Part shown: in pieces, positions 34,026 to 44,437 of the stretch
Layout of the letters: every line of letters starts with the position of its first letter
Position numbering within the stretch: the stretch's first letter is position 1
NCBI RefSeq assembly: GCF_002234595.1
Contig: NZ_NMUL01000012.1
Location: 372,001-436,000 of the forward strand
Direction of reading: 5' to 3'
Source: Amycolatopsis vastitatis
Lineage (GTDB): Bacteria > Actinomycetota > Actinomycetes > Mycobacteriales > Pseudonocardiaceae
Length of the DNA: 64,000 nucleotides
The notes under the pieces: generated by a model
Database searches by the model: none
Seen by the model: the letters and a program-made list of their open reading frames with translations, nothing else
Told to the model about the DNA's origin: nothing
Position numbers and translations under genes: made by a program

Positions 34026-35087
34026 TCAGGAAGCCGCGATCCGGTCGTCGAGGAACTCGTCCAGGTAGCGCCAGGTCGTGCCGCGGGCTTTGCGGCCAGT
34101 GAGGACGCCCAGGTGACCGCCGGGCGCGGTCTTGAAGCGGACCTCCGGGGCCTTGTCCAGCAGCTCCACCACCCGCTCGACCGACGGCCGGGGCGCGATC
34201 GTGTCGTTTTCGCCCGCCACCACCAGCGTCGGCACCCGGACCGACGACAGCGAGATGATCCGGCCGTTCAGGTCCACCTTGCCCTCGGCCAGGTCGTTCG
34301 TGCGGAACAGCCGGTGGTACAGCTGGCCGAACGTCCGCCCCGGGTAGGCGTACATGTTGCTCATGAAGTGGTCGACCGCCTCGATCTGGGCCAGGTAGTC
34401 GCGGTCGTCGAGGTGGGACAGGATCGCCAGGGGTTTCGTGATTTCCTTGCTGATGCCCGTCGCACGGAAGACGCGGCTGACCAAATAGGACGGTGCGCCG
34501 CCGAACACGCGGTAGATCGGGGTCAGCAGGTGGCCGCGCGTCAGGTCGACCAGCGGGCGGAACGGCGCCACGATCGGGATCGCCGTGAAGTCCACCGGTG
34601 AGCCGATCGCGGTGATCGACGCGATCGGCAGGTCCGGCCGGTCGGCGTTCACCAGCAGCGAGAAGATCCCGCCCAGCGACCACGACACCAGGTGCACGTC
34701 CTGCCCGCCGGCGTCGAGGCTCACCTTGCGGATCGCCCGCGGCAGCACCTCGTCGATCCAGTGCTCGATGCCCAGGCGCCGGTCGGAGAAGGCGACCATG
34801 CCGTAGTCGACGAGGTAGGTGTTGCGGCCGCCCTCGACCAGGTGCTCGATGAAGCTGCAGCCGCGGCGCAGGTCGAAGCAGATCGCCGGCGCGGCGAGCG
34901 GCGGCACCAGCAGGATCGGCGGCCCGGACACCGGGCGGCTGCTGTGCGTCATCCGGTACAGCGACCGGTTCGGGCCCTGGTCGATCAGCACCCGCGGCAT
35001 CGGGCGCAGGTCGGCGACGCCGCCGTGCAGCACCTTGCCGACCACGTTCGACGCCGCGGCGGCCAGCCGTGCGGGTGGTGAAGCCAT
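34026..35087 (-). CDS. PHA synthase-like alpha/beta hydrolase
   Basis: 353 residues. The nucleophile elbow is HLVSWSLGG (Ser in place of the Cys of true polyhydroxyalkanoate synthases), with Asp in VVAGENDTIAP and His in APGGHLGVL completing the triad. Oxyanion region PILLVPPLAAPAICFDL matches PhaC-like proteins of actinobacteria. ATG at 35087 has GGGAGG 9 nt upstream; the longer frame is non-coding. Likely an esterase/acyltransferase of lipid metabolism; the substrate is unknown. An SDR on the same strand starts ~1 kb upstream. Confidence 0.75.
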   Translation of the reverse strand: MASPPARLAAAASNVVGKVLHGGVADLRPMPRVLIDQGPNRSLYRMTHSSRPVSGPPILLVPPLAAPAICFDLRRGCSFIEHLVEGGRNTYLVDYGMVAFSDRRLGIEHWIDEVLPRAIRKVSLDAGGQDVHLVSWSLGGIFSLLVNADRPDLPIASITAIGSPVDFTAIPIVAPFRPLVDLTRGHLLTPIYRVFGGAPSYLVSRVFRATGISKEITKPLAILSHLDDRDYLAQIEAVDHFMSNMYAYPGRTFGQLYHRLFRTNDLAEGKVDLNGRIISLSSVRVPTLVVAGENDTIAPRPSVERVVELLDKAPEVRFKTAPGGHLGVLTGRKARGTTWRYLDEFLDDRIAAS

Positions 35088-35200
35088 TTTCTCGTGCCTC
35101 CCAAAAGCGGATTCGGAGGCAATCTTGCCGGGCGAAGCGGGCGGACTCAACATCACCACCCCCGCAAGCACCCGGCAAGCACGTCCAATTCGGACAGTCG

Positions 35201-36049
35201 CTAGTCCGTCCGAGTTACCCCCGGCCCGCTCTCCGCGGCCCGCGCTTCGTACGCCGCGCGGGCCGGGGAATGGGCTGCCGAAGCCAAAAGCCGGTCCGCC
35301 TTCAACGCCCGCGCGAACGCTTCGCCCGCCCGGCGCGGGAGCAGCCGGGTGAGCTTGCCCATAGTGCCCAGCGACCGGGGCACGAAAACGTCGAAACGAG
35401 GCTTGCGCAGCGTGGATACGATGGCGTCGGCCACATCTTCCGGCCGCACCGACTTGAACATCTTCGCTTCGCCGAGGCCGCTCGCGAGCTCCGTCCGCAC
35501 GATGCCCGGCATCACGCACGAGACGTGGACGCCGCTGCCGTGCAGCTCCAGGTGCACCGCTTCGGAGAACCCGACGACGGCGTGCTTGGTGGCGCAGTAG
35601 GTCGCCGCGCCGGGGAAGCCGGCCTTGCCCGCGAACGACGCGACGTTGACGATGTGCCCGCCGGCCCGCGGCCGCATCCGCTTCACCGCCTCGCGGGTGC
35701 CGTGGATGACGGCGTGGAGGTTGATCTCCAGCTGACGCCGGGTCGTCGCGTCGCTCTCCTCCTCGATGGCGGCGAGCGGCATGATGCCGGCGTTGTTGAT
35801 CAGCACGTCGATCCGGCCGTGACGCCGCTCGACCTCGTCCAGGAACGCGGTGAACCCGCGGATGTCGGTGACGTCCAGCGGCAGCGCTTCGGCCCCCAGC
35901 TCCCCAGCCGTCTTCTCGGCCCGGACCTGGTCGAGATCGCCGATCACCACGCGCGCGCCCAGCCGGGACAGCGCGGACGCGGTCACCGCGCCGATCCCCT
36001 GCCCACCGCCGGTGATGACGACGACCTTGCCCGCGAGCTCCTCGGCCAT
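35201..36049 (-). CDS. Short-chain dehydrogenase/reductase
   Basis: 282 residues. TGGGQGIG (NAD(P) binding), NNAGIMPLAAIEEE, and YCATKHAV (catalytic Tyr/Lys) are intact; the C-terminal LLPRRAGEAFARAL helix is typical of mycobacterial-type SDRs acting on lipids or steroids. ATG at 36049 follows AAGGAG at 5 nt. It shares the strand with the hydrolase 113 nt downstream and the GNAT gene 28 nt upstream, so the three may be co-transcribed. Confidence 0.85.
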   Translation of the reverse strand: MAEELAGKVVVITGGGQGIGAVTASALSRLGARVVIGDLDQVRAEKTAGELGAEALPLDVTDIRGFTAFLDEVERRHGRIDVLINNAGIMPLAAIEEESDATTRRQLEINLHAVIHGTREAVKRMRPRAGGHIVNVASFAGKAGFPGAATYCATKHAVVGFSEAVHLELHGSGVHVSCVMPGIVRTELASGLGEAKMFKSVRPEDVADAIVSTLRKPRFDVFVPRSLGTMGKLTRLLPRRAGEAFARALKADRLLASAAHSPARAAYEARAAESGPGVTRTD

Positions 36050-36077
36050 GGCGACTCCTTCGTCTGTTGGCAACGCG

Positions 36078-36620
36078 TCAACAGTGTCGCCCGCGCCGCC
36101 GGATCCCGCTACCCAGGCGCCTCTCCAGCACCTGCCCGACCCAGTCGTCGACAGTGAACCGGACCGTCGGCGAGAACCCCTGGCTCTCGTAGTACCGCTG
36201 CAGGTCGCCATCGCCGCCGGCCCAGCAGTCGACGCGCACCAGGTCGATGCCCCGCCGTCCCGCCTCGTCGAGCGCGTACTCGAGGAGCCGCCCGCCGACG
36301 CGCTGCCCGGTGAACCGCCGCGACGTGATCAGCAGCCGGATGTACAGTTCACGCTCGTTAACCGGCGGCACGTGCGGGTCGTGCTCCTCCGAGACGATCA
36401 ACGCGCCGGCGGGTTCCCCGTCGACCACCGCGATGCGCAGACCCGGGTCCGCCACCATGCCCTTCACCCGCTCGACGCGCTTCGGGACCGCACTCCACGG
36501 CTCGGTCCCCCACTGCTTCGAGCTGCCGCGGGCGACCAGCCATTCCACGGCTTCATCGAAGAAGCACAGCAGCGTGTCAGCGTCCCCGGAATCACCCGAT
36601 CGTATGACGAAGTGGCTCAT
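36078..36620 (-). CDS. GNAT-family N-acetyltransferase
   Basis: 180 residues. The acetyl-CoA loop region reads RRFTGQRVGGRLLEYALDEA, following LYIRLLITSR (strand 4), and ends with LQRYYESQGFSPTVRF. This is the GNAT fold; the acceptor is not predictable. It lies 9 nt after the methionine aminopeptidase stop on the same strand, suggesting a shared transcript and perhaps N-terminal or small-molecule acetylation. Confidence 0.85.
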   Translation of the reverse strand: MSHFVIRSGDSGDADTLLCFFDEAVEWLVARGSSKQWGTEPWSAVPKRVERVKGMVADPGLRIAVVDGEPAGALIVSEEHDPHVPPVNERELYIRLLITSRRFTGQRVGGRLLEYALDEAGRRGIDLVRVDCWAGGDGDLQRYYESQGFSPTVRFTVDDWVGQVLERRLGSGIRRRGRHC

Positions 36621-36629
36621 GAACCCTGT

Positions 36630-37397
36630 TTACCGCACGGTGAGCACCCGCGGGCCGTCTTCAGTGATCGCGATGGTGTGCTCGACGTGCGCCGCCCGGC
36701 TGCCGTCCGCGGTGAGGATCGACCAGCCGTCGTCGGCGTACCGGTAGGCGTCGGTCCCGCCCGCGACGAGCATGGGCTCGATAGCCAGCGCGAGCCCGGG
36801 CTTCAGGCGCATCCCCCGGCCCGCACGGCCCTCGTTCGGCAGGTGCGGGTCCTCGTGCATCAGGCGGCCGATCCCGTGCCCGCCGTGGTCCTCGACCATG
36901 CCGAAGCCCGACGCGCGGCCGGCGACGCCGATCGCGTAGGAGATGTCGCCGAGCTTCGCGCCCGGCTGGGCGGCGGCGATCCCCGCGGCCAGCGCGCGCT
37001 CGGTCGCCTCGATCAGCGCGAGGTCGGCCGGGTCGGCGTCGCCGACGACGAAGCTGATCGCGGCGTCACCGTTCCAGCCGTCGACGATCGCCCCGCAGTC
37101 GATGCTGACCAGGTCGCCGCCCTGGATGCGGTACGCCGTCGGGATCCCGTGCACGACGACATCGTTGACGCTGGTGCAGAGCACGTTGGGGTAGGGCGTC
37201 GGCGCGGACCGCGGCTGGTAGTGCAGGAAGGACGGTTTCGCCCCGGCGTCGCTGATGAACTGCGCGGCGACTTCGTCCAGTTCACGCAGGGAGACGCCGA
37301 CCGCGGCGGCTTCCTTGACCGTCTGCAGCGTCTTCGCCACCACTCGCCCGGCTTCGCGCATGACCGCCAGCTCGGACTCCGTCTTGATCTCAACCAT
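36630..37397 (-). CDS. map: Methionine aminopeptidase, type I
   Basis: 255 residues. It removes initiator Met. Metal ligands are visible: Asp in LVSIDCGAIVDGWNGDAA, His in DHGGHGIGRLMHEDPHLPN, Glu in LALAIEPM and the last Glu near HTIAITEDGPRVL. Catalytic His in DVVVHGIPT. No N-terminal SH3-like extension. ATG at 37397; a perfect TATACCGGTATA palindrome lies 10 nt upstream, where a -10 or an operator would be. The dehydrogenase operon upstream ends ~57 nt before. Confidence 0.92.
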   Translation of the reverse strand: MVEIKTESELAVMREAGRVVAKTLQTVKEAAAVGVSLRELDEVAAQFISDAGAKPSFLHYQPRSAPTPYPNVLCTSVNDVVVHGIPTAYRIQGGDLVSIDCGAIVDGWNGDAAISFVVGDADPADLALIEATERALAAGIAAAQPGAKLGDISYAIGVAGRASGFGMVEDHGGHGIGRLMHEDPHLPNEGRAGRGMRLKPGLALAIEPMLVAGGTDAYRYADDGWSILTADGSRAAHVEHTIAITEDGPRVLTVR

Positions 37398-37406
37398 GCC
37401 GATAAC

Positions 37407-37418
37407 TATACCGGTATA
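37407..37418. promoter_or_regulatory. TATACCGGTATA palindrome before map
   Basis: A perfect 12-bp palindrome in a locally AT-rich patch, 10 nt before the map start codon. It may combine a -10 sequence with a repressor site. No protein known to me with this exact site can be named. Confidence 0.35.
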
Positions 37419-37453
37419 AGTATTGGTGTCGAGACCGGTGCCCGGCTCGGGCG

Positions 37454-38608
37454 TCAGGCGACGCCGAGGTGCCGCGAGATCAGCATCTTCTGGACCTCGC
37501 TGGTGCCCTCGCCGATCTCCAGGATCTTCGCGTCGCGGTAGAAGCGGCTCACCGGGAACTCGTTCATGAAGCCGTAGCCGCCGAAGATCTGGGTTGCGTC
37601 GCGGGCATTGTCCATCGCCGCGTTCGAGGCCACCAGCTTCGCGATCGACGCCTCCTTCTTGAACGGCTCGCCGCGCAGCATCTTCGACGCCGCCTGGTAG
37701 TACGCCAGGCGCGCCGTGTGCGTGCGGACCTCCATGTCGGCGATCTTGAACTGGATCGCCTGGTACTCGCCGATCCGCTTGCCGAACGCGACGCGGTCCT
37801 TCACGTACTTGAGGCACTCGTCGACGCAGCCCTGGGCCAGGCCCACCGACAGTGCCGCGATCGCGACCCGGCCTTCGTCCAGGATGGACAGGAACTGCGC
37901 GTACCCGCGGCCACGGACGCCCACCAGGTTCTCGAGCGGCACGCGGACGTCCGAAAAGGACAGCTCGTGTGTGTCCGAGCAGTTCCAGCCGACCTTCGAG
38001 TACTTCGGCGCCACCTGGAACCCCGGTGTGCCCGAAGGCACGATGATCGCCGAGATCTCCTTGCGGCCGTTCTCCATCACGTCCGTCACCGCCGTCACCG
38101 TGACGAGCCGGGTGATGTCGGTGCCCGAGTTCGTGATGAACGCCTTGCTGCCGTTGATGACCCACTCGTCACCGTCCTGGGTGGCACGCGTGCGCGTCGC
38201 CCCGGCGTCCGAGCCACCGCCCGGCTCGGTCAGGCCGAAGCCGCCGAGGGCCGTGCCTTCGCACAGGGCGGGCAGCCACTTCTCCTTCTGCTCCTGCGTT
38301 CCGAAGCGGAAGATCGGCATCGCGCCCAGCGAAACCCCGGCCTCCAGGGTGATCGCGACCGACGAGTCGACGCGCGCCAGCTCCTCCAGCGCCAGGCACA
38401 GCGCGAAGTAGTCGCCGCCCATGCCGCCGAACTCCTCGGGGAACGGCAGGCCGAACAGGCCCATCTCGCCCATCTTCGCGACGATGGCGTACGGGAACTC
38501 CTCCTTCTCGTACAGCTCGCCGATCACGGGCGCGACTTCGGCGTGCGCGAAGTCCTCGACGGTCTTGCGGAGGGACTCGTACTCCTCGTCCAGGCGGAAG
38601 TCGATCAC
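37454..38608 (-). CDS. Acyl-CoA dehydrogenase of branched-chain acyl-CoA catabolism
   Basis: 384 residues, FAD enzyme making enoyl-CoA. Motifs: [70 protein letters not shown], and the catalytic-glutamate segment IGEGTSEVQ. Genes for a biotin-dependent carboxylase precede it with GTGA and TGATG overlaps. The layout equals mycobacterial accD1-accA1-fadE19, so the likely substrate is isovaleryl- or 2-methylbutyryl-CoA from leucine/isoleucine. The Glu position is that of general acyl-CoA dehydrogenases rather than classical isovaleryl-CoA dehydrogenase. Confidence 0.85.
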   Translation of the reverse strand: MIDFRLDEEYESLRKTVEDFAHAEVAPVIGELYEKEEFPYAIVAKMGEMGLFGLPFPEEFGGMGGDYFALCLALEELARVDSSVAITLEAGVSLGAMPIFRFGTQEQKEKWLPALCEGTALGGFGLTEPGGGSDAGATRTRATQDGDEWVINGSKAFITNSGTDITRLVTVTAVTDVMENGRKEISAIIVPSGTPGFQVAPKYSKVGWNCSDTHELSFSDVRVPLENLVGVRGRGYAQFLSILDEGRVAIAALSVGLAQGCVDECLKYVKDRVAFGKRIGEYQAIQFKIADMEVRTHTARLAYYQAASKMLRGEPFKKEASIAKLVASNAAMDNARDATQIFGGYGFMNEFPVSRFYRDAKILEIGEGTSEVQKMLISRHLGVA

Positions 38609-40592
38609 TGCTGCTCCTCTTGGGGCGTGACTACGGCAAGGGTTTCGTCCAGCGCGACCTGTTGGCCGGCCCGGACGGGGAGTTCGCCGACCACGCCGTC
38701 GATCGGCGCCGTGACCGTGTGCTCCATCTTCATCGCTTCGACGACCAGCAACGGCGTTCCGGCCTTCACGACGTCACCCGTGGCGACCTTCACGACGAGC
38801 ACCGTGCCCGGCATCGGGCTGGTGACCGGGCCGGCCCCGGCGGTCTCACCCCGCGCCGAGAGCACGAACTCCTGCTCCCCGAAGGGAAAGCTGAAACCGT
38901 CGCGCGCCAGCCAGACCGTCCGATCGGGACCGCAGGCCTGCCGGTAGCGGTGGAACCCTCCGGCGTGCCGGATCTCCAGGACGTCGCCGTCGCGCCGGGC
39001 CGAGACCTGGACCGGCGAAGCGTCGTCGACGAACACCGTCGCCGAAGACGGCGTCCCCTGAACCCGGACCACCGCGCGGGCGGCGCCGGACTTCAGCCGG
39101 AACGTCACCCCGCCGGAGCCACCCATCCGCCAGCCGTCCGGCACGTCCCACGGGTCCACCACGGGCCCGGACGGCTGCAGCTCCAGGAACCGGTCCAGGG
39201 CGGCCGCGACGAAGAACTCCGCGGGCACGTCCGGCGAGACCAAAGTGGACAGACTGCGGTCGACCAGCTCGGTGTCGAGACGGCCGGCGCGGACGTCGGC
39301 GTCCGCCAGCAGCCCGCGCAGGAACGCGGTGTTCGTGCCGATACCCAGCAACGCCGTGTCGGCCAGGGCCAGGTCGAGCCGGTGCAGGGCCGCCGCGCGG
39401 TCCGGGCCCCACGCGATGACCTTGGCCAGCATCGGGTCGTAGTTCGAGCCGACCACCGCGCCGGGCGTCATCCAGGAGTCGACGCGGACCCCGTCGCCGG
39501 ACGGCTCGTGCACCGCCAGCACCGTGCCGCCGGTCGGGATGAAGCCTCGCGCCGGGTCTTCGGCGTACACGCGGGCCTCGACGGCGTGACCGTTCAGGGT
39601 GACGTCCTGCTGCGTGAGGGAAAGCTCTTCGCCCGCCGCCACCCTGACCTGCCATTCGACCAGGTCGAGGCCGGTGACCAGCTCGGTGACGGGGTGCTCG
39701 ACCTGCAGCCGGGTGTTCATCTCCATGAAGAAGAACTCGTCCGGGCTCTTCGCCGACATGATGAACTCGACGGTGCCCGCGCCGACGTACCCGACCGAAC
39801 GCGCGGCCTCGACCGCCGCCGAGCCCATCTTCTCGCGGGTGGCCTCGTCGAGCAGCACCGACGGCGCTTCCTCGATGATCTTCTGGTGCCGCCGCTGGAG
39901 ACTGCATTCGCGCTCGCCGAGGTGGATCACGTTGCCGTGCGTGTCGGCCAGCACCTGGATCTCGATGTGCCGCGGTGTCGTGACGAACCGCTCCATGAGC
40001 AGCGTGTCGTCGCCGAAGGAACCCTTGGCCTCGCGCCGCGCCGATTCGATGGCGGCGTCCAGCTCGTCAGGAGCGTGCACCAGCCGCATGCCCTTGCCAC
40101 CACCGCCGGCGGACGGCTTGAGCAGCAGCGGGTATCCCACCTTCGCGGCGGCTTCCGCGAAACCGCCTTCGGGAATGTCCACATCGGACGCGCCGGGCAC
40201 GACCGGGACCCCGGCCTTCGACACCGTCGCCTTCGCGCGGATCTTGTCGCCCATGGCGTCGATCGCCGCGACCGGCGGGCCGATGAACACGAGCCCGGCG
40301 GCCTCGCAAGCACGCGCGAACTCGGCGTTCTCCGCCAGGAAGCCGTAACCCGGGTGCACGGCCTGCGCACCCGAAGACACGGCGGCGTCCACGATGGCCG
40401 GAATCGAGAGATAGCTGCGAGCGGCTTCCGCCGGGCCGATGCGCACCGCCGTGTGCGCCTCGCGGACGTGCCGGGCGTCGGCGTCCGCGTCGCTGTACAC
40501 CGCGACCGCGCGGATGCCGAGGGCCCGCAGGGTGCGGATGACCCGGACCGCGATCTCGCCCCGGTTCGCTACCAGCACTGAGTCGAACATCA

Positions 40593-40593
<1 letters not shown>
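38605..40593 (-). CDS. accA1: Biotin carboxylase/biotin carrier subunit (AccA1/MccA-like)
   Basis: 662 residues. Biotin carboxylase domain first ([21 protein letters not shown]-grasp [28 protein letters not shown]), then a linker domain, then a biotinyl domain with [11 protein letters not shown], the Lys being biotinylated. It carboxylates biotin with ATP and bicarbonate for the adjacent carboxyltransferase, probably acting on 3-methylcrotonyl-CoA. ATG at 40593 is chosen because it shares a base with the previous stop (TGATG); a GTG 3 nt upstream also exists. Confidence 0.9.
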
Positions 40594-42206
<1,613 letters not shown>

Positions 42207-42219
42207 GGGCTCCCTCGAC

Positions 42220-42263
42220 GTTAGCGGTCGTTAACCTCCACCTCGATGTTAGCGACCGCTAAC
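42220..42263. promoter_or_regulatory. Two TetR operators before the accD1 operon
   Basis: GTTAGCGGTCGTTAAC (42220-42235, one arm mismatch) and GTTAGCGACCGCTAAC (42248-42263, perfect 7-bp arms). Centres are 28 bp apart. The same palindrome lies at 43261-43280 before the TetR gene, so that regulator is expected to repress both. Confidence 0.75.
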
Positions 42264-42288
42264 GTGGGTGTCCAGTCGCCGGAACGCG

Positions 42289-42322
42289 GGAAGGCCACCC
42301 CGGCGGACCGGGGTGGCCTTCC
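42289..42322 (-). terminator. Terminator after the SGNH esterase gene
   Basis: GGAAGGCCACCCCGG pairs perfectly with CCGGGGTGGCCTTCC (15 bp, 4-nt loop), 11 nt past the esterase stop. Same stem family as at 51289 and 58196. Confidence 0.75.
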
Positions 42323-42332
42323 GAGGTGCGGC

Positions 42333-43145
42333 TCAGCCGATGGCCGCCCGCAGCGGGGCGTAGTAGCCGCCCGACTGCCCGGCCGCGGTCGGGTGATAGG
42401 ACTCGATCACCGGCCAAGTCAGGCTGTGCAGGTAGTCGTCGGCCGACGAGCAGATGTTGTGGCCGGCGAACGACGGCCGGACGTCGACGAACGTCGCCCC
42501 GGCCGCCGCGGCGCGCTGCTGGACGACCGACGCGAGCGTGTCGGCACCCGAGTTGATCGCGGTGCGCTTGGTGTTGCTCAACCCGACCCAGCAGGACCCC
42601 GGCACGGTGTAGAAGCGCGGGTAGGACAGGACGACGAGCCGGGCACCCGGCGCCTTGGCCTTGATCGCGTTGTAGGTGTTGGTCAGCAACGGCGGCAGCG
42701 TGTTGTTGACGTACGCCTTCGCCGTGTTGACGCGGTTGACGCAGTCGGAGTCGCTCCCGAGGGTGCAGGACGTCATCACGTCGGCGAAGCCCGCGTCGTT
42801 CCCGCCGACGGTCACCGTGACGAGCGTGGCCGACGAAGGGATCGAGTTCGCCTGGTTGATCACATTCCCGGTCTTCGCCCCCGAGCAGGCGAGGAAGGTG
42901 AACGACGTGCCGCTGTGGGCGTTGGCCCAGAGCTGCGGATAGGCCTTCGAGCTGCGGTAGCAGCTCCCGGAACTGCCGTAGCTGCCGGCTCCGACTCCCG
43001 AGGAGTAGGAGTCGCCGACCGCGGCGTAGACGGTCCCGGCGGCCTGGGCGAGGCCCGTTACGCCGAGAGAAGCAACAACAACGGCCCCCAGGGCCGTACT
43101 CAACCGTAGAAGGGATCGCCTGTAATTACGGGTGGGAACAGCCAT
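42333..43145 (-). CDS. Secreted SGNH/GDSL esterase
   Basis: 270 residues. A signal peptide (RRSLLRLSTALGAVVVASLG, cleavage near AQA-AG, about residue 35) is followed by SGNH blocks: GDSYSSGVGAG (Ser), the Gly block near LACSGAKT, VGGNDAGF (Asn) and IESYHPTAAGQ (catalytic His). Cys pairs suggest disulfides, as in the Streptomyces scabies esterase/lipase type. It hydrolyses esters outside the cell. Its upstream region is shared with the divergent TetR gene, whose operator is 116 nt from this start, so co-regulation is possible but not shown. Confidence 0.88.
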   Translation of the reverse strand: MAVPTRNYRRSLLRLSTALGAVVVASLGVTGLAQAAGTVYAAVGDSYSSGVGAGSYGSSGSCYRSSKAYPQLWANAHSGTSFTFLACSGAKTGNVINQANSIPSSATLVTVTVGGNDAGFADVMTSCTLGSDSDCVNRVNTAKAYVNNTLPPLLTNTYNAIKAKAPGARLVVLSYPRFYTVPGSCWVGLSNTKRTAINSGADTLASVVQQRAAAAGATFVDVRPSFAGHNICSSADDYLHSLTWPVIESYHPTAAGQSGGYYAPLRAAIG

Positions 43146-43260
43146 GGGTCACTCCTTTGTGACAGGGCCGACCCAAATAGAACAGCAGGTGGAAGCCCCA
43201 CAAGGAAGAGGCGGTTACCAGTAAGTAACCCACTCGGCTCACACCGGAAGGCGGGAAGGC

Positions 43261-43280
43261 GTGTTAGCGCTCGCTAACAC
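43261..43280. promoter_or_regulatory. TetR autoregulatory operator
   Basis: GTGTTAGCGCTCGCTAACAC, 9-bp perfect arms, 20 nt before the TetR ATG and just upstream of a TAATAT -10-like hexamer. Core matches the two sites before accD1. Confidence 0.75.
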
Positions 43281-43299
43281 GCCGCTCTAATATGGCGGG

Positions 43300-43890
43300 A
43301 TGCCGGCCAACCCCACGCCGCTCGTGAACGGCGAGAAGGCGAACAGGCGCGAACAAATCCTGTCCGCGGCCGCCGAACTGTTCGCCCACCACGGCTTCCA
43401 CGGCGTCGGCATCGACGACATCGGCGCCGCGGTCGGCATCTCCGGCCCGGCGCTCTACCGGCACTTCCGCAGCAAGGACGCGATCCTCGGCGAGATGCTG
43501 AACTCGATCAGCCGCTACCTGCTCGACGGCGGCACGACGTGGGCGAGCCGGCCCGGTGACGCGGACAACAGGCTGGCCGGGCTCGTGGCGTTCCACGTCG
43601 GCTTCGCCCTCAACCATCCATCGCTGATCACCGTCCAGGAGCGCAACCTCGCGAACCTCACCGACGCCGACCGCAAGCAGGTGCGCGCGCTGCAGCGCCA
43701 GTACGTCGAGGTGTGGGTGCGCGTGATCCGCGAAGCGGTCCCTGGCCTGGGAGAACTGGAGGCCCGGTCGGCGGCACACGCGGTGTTCGGACTGATCAAC
43801 TCGACGCCGTACAACCGCCATCTCGGTGACGGTGAACTCGCCGAACTGCTCTCGCGGCTCGCGCTGGGTGCCCTCCGCGCGGCCGGATGA
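43300..43890 (+). CDS. TetR-family regulator of branched-chain acyl-CoA catabolism (BkaR-like)
   Basis: 196 residues. N-terminal TetR HTH (REQILSAAAELFAHHGFHGV, IDDIGAAVGISGPALYRHFR); the C-terminal ligand domain is helical. Position near accD1-accA1-fadE recalls the mycobacterial regulator next to those genes (Rv2506, BkaR). The shared palindrome before this gene and before accD1 supports repression of both, relieved by an acyl-CoA or related ligand (inference). GGCGGG precedes the ATG closely. Confidence 0.85.
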   Translation: MPANPTPLVNGEKANRREQILSAAAELFAHHGFHGVGIDDIGAAVGISGPALYRHFRSKDAILGEMLNSISRYLLDGGTTWASRPGDADNRLAGLVAFHVGFALNHPSLITVQERNLANLTDADRKQVRALQRQYVEVWVRVIREAVPGLGELEARSAAHAVFGLINSTPYNRHLGDGELAELLSRLALGALRAAG

Positions 43891-43936
43891 CCGACCCGGA
43901 TCAAGGTATCCCCACGAGTGGCGTCGCTGGTGTTTG

Positions 43937-44437
43937 ATGGGGCACGTGGATGCGGACTGGAACGAGCAGGAGCTCGTCGAGAAGGCTCAGCGCGCGTTGA
44001 CCGCGCTGAGCCTCGGTGACGACGCCGAAGCCCTCGTCGAGGTCGCGCCGACGGCCGTCGAACCGCAGGCCCGCGCGGACGAGACGAAGGCGTTGATGCT
44101 GCTGCTCTTCGGCGAGTGCAGTGCGATGGTCTCCACCCTCGGCGACGGGGGCAGCGCGCCGGTGAAGGTCCAGGTGTTCGACGAGGACGGCGAAGAGGTC
44201 TCGATCGACCAGGCCGACCCGCCGGTCCGGACCGCGGTCCGGACGCTGCTCGCGGAGGTGCACGGCAACACCGAAGCCGCGCAGGAGCAGGTCGAGATCG
44301 CGCTGGCCAACGCGGCGCCGGAGGAGGTCGACAGCCTGGTGCTGCAAGCACTGCGCTGGACGATCCGGCTGTCGGTGGAGTGCCTGGACCGCGACCTGCC
44401 GGTGGCACCCTGGATCTCGGAAGCCGTCTCGGACTAG
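43937..44437 (+). CDS. Hypothetical actinobacterial protein
   Basis: 166 residues, acidic, mostly helical, not recognised. No membrane segment. It has QELVEKAQRALTALSLGDDA at the start and LVLQALRWTIRLSVECLDRD near the end. The start is uncertain: ATG 43937 or GTG 43946, neither with a clear ribosome binding site. Its TAG stop and that of the opposing metX gene share the same CTAG. Confidence 0.6.
   Translation: MGHVDADWNEQELVEKAQRALTALSLGDDAEALVEVAPTAVEPQARADETKALMLLLFGECSAMVSTLGDGGSAPVKVQVFDEDGEEVSIDQADPPVRTAVRTLLAEVHGNTEAAQEQVEIALANAAPEEVDSLVLQALRWTIRLSVECLDRDLPVAPWISEAVSD

Noticed and set aside
34026..35087. True polyhydroxyalkanoate synthase (PhaC)
   Set aside because: The nucleophile is Ser in SWSLGG rather than Cys, and the protein is shorter than class I or III synthases, so it is called PhaC-like hydrolase only.
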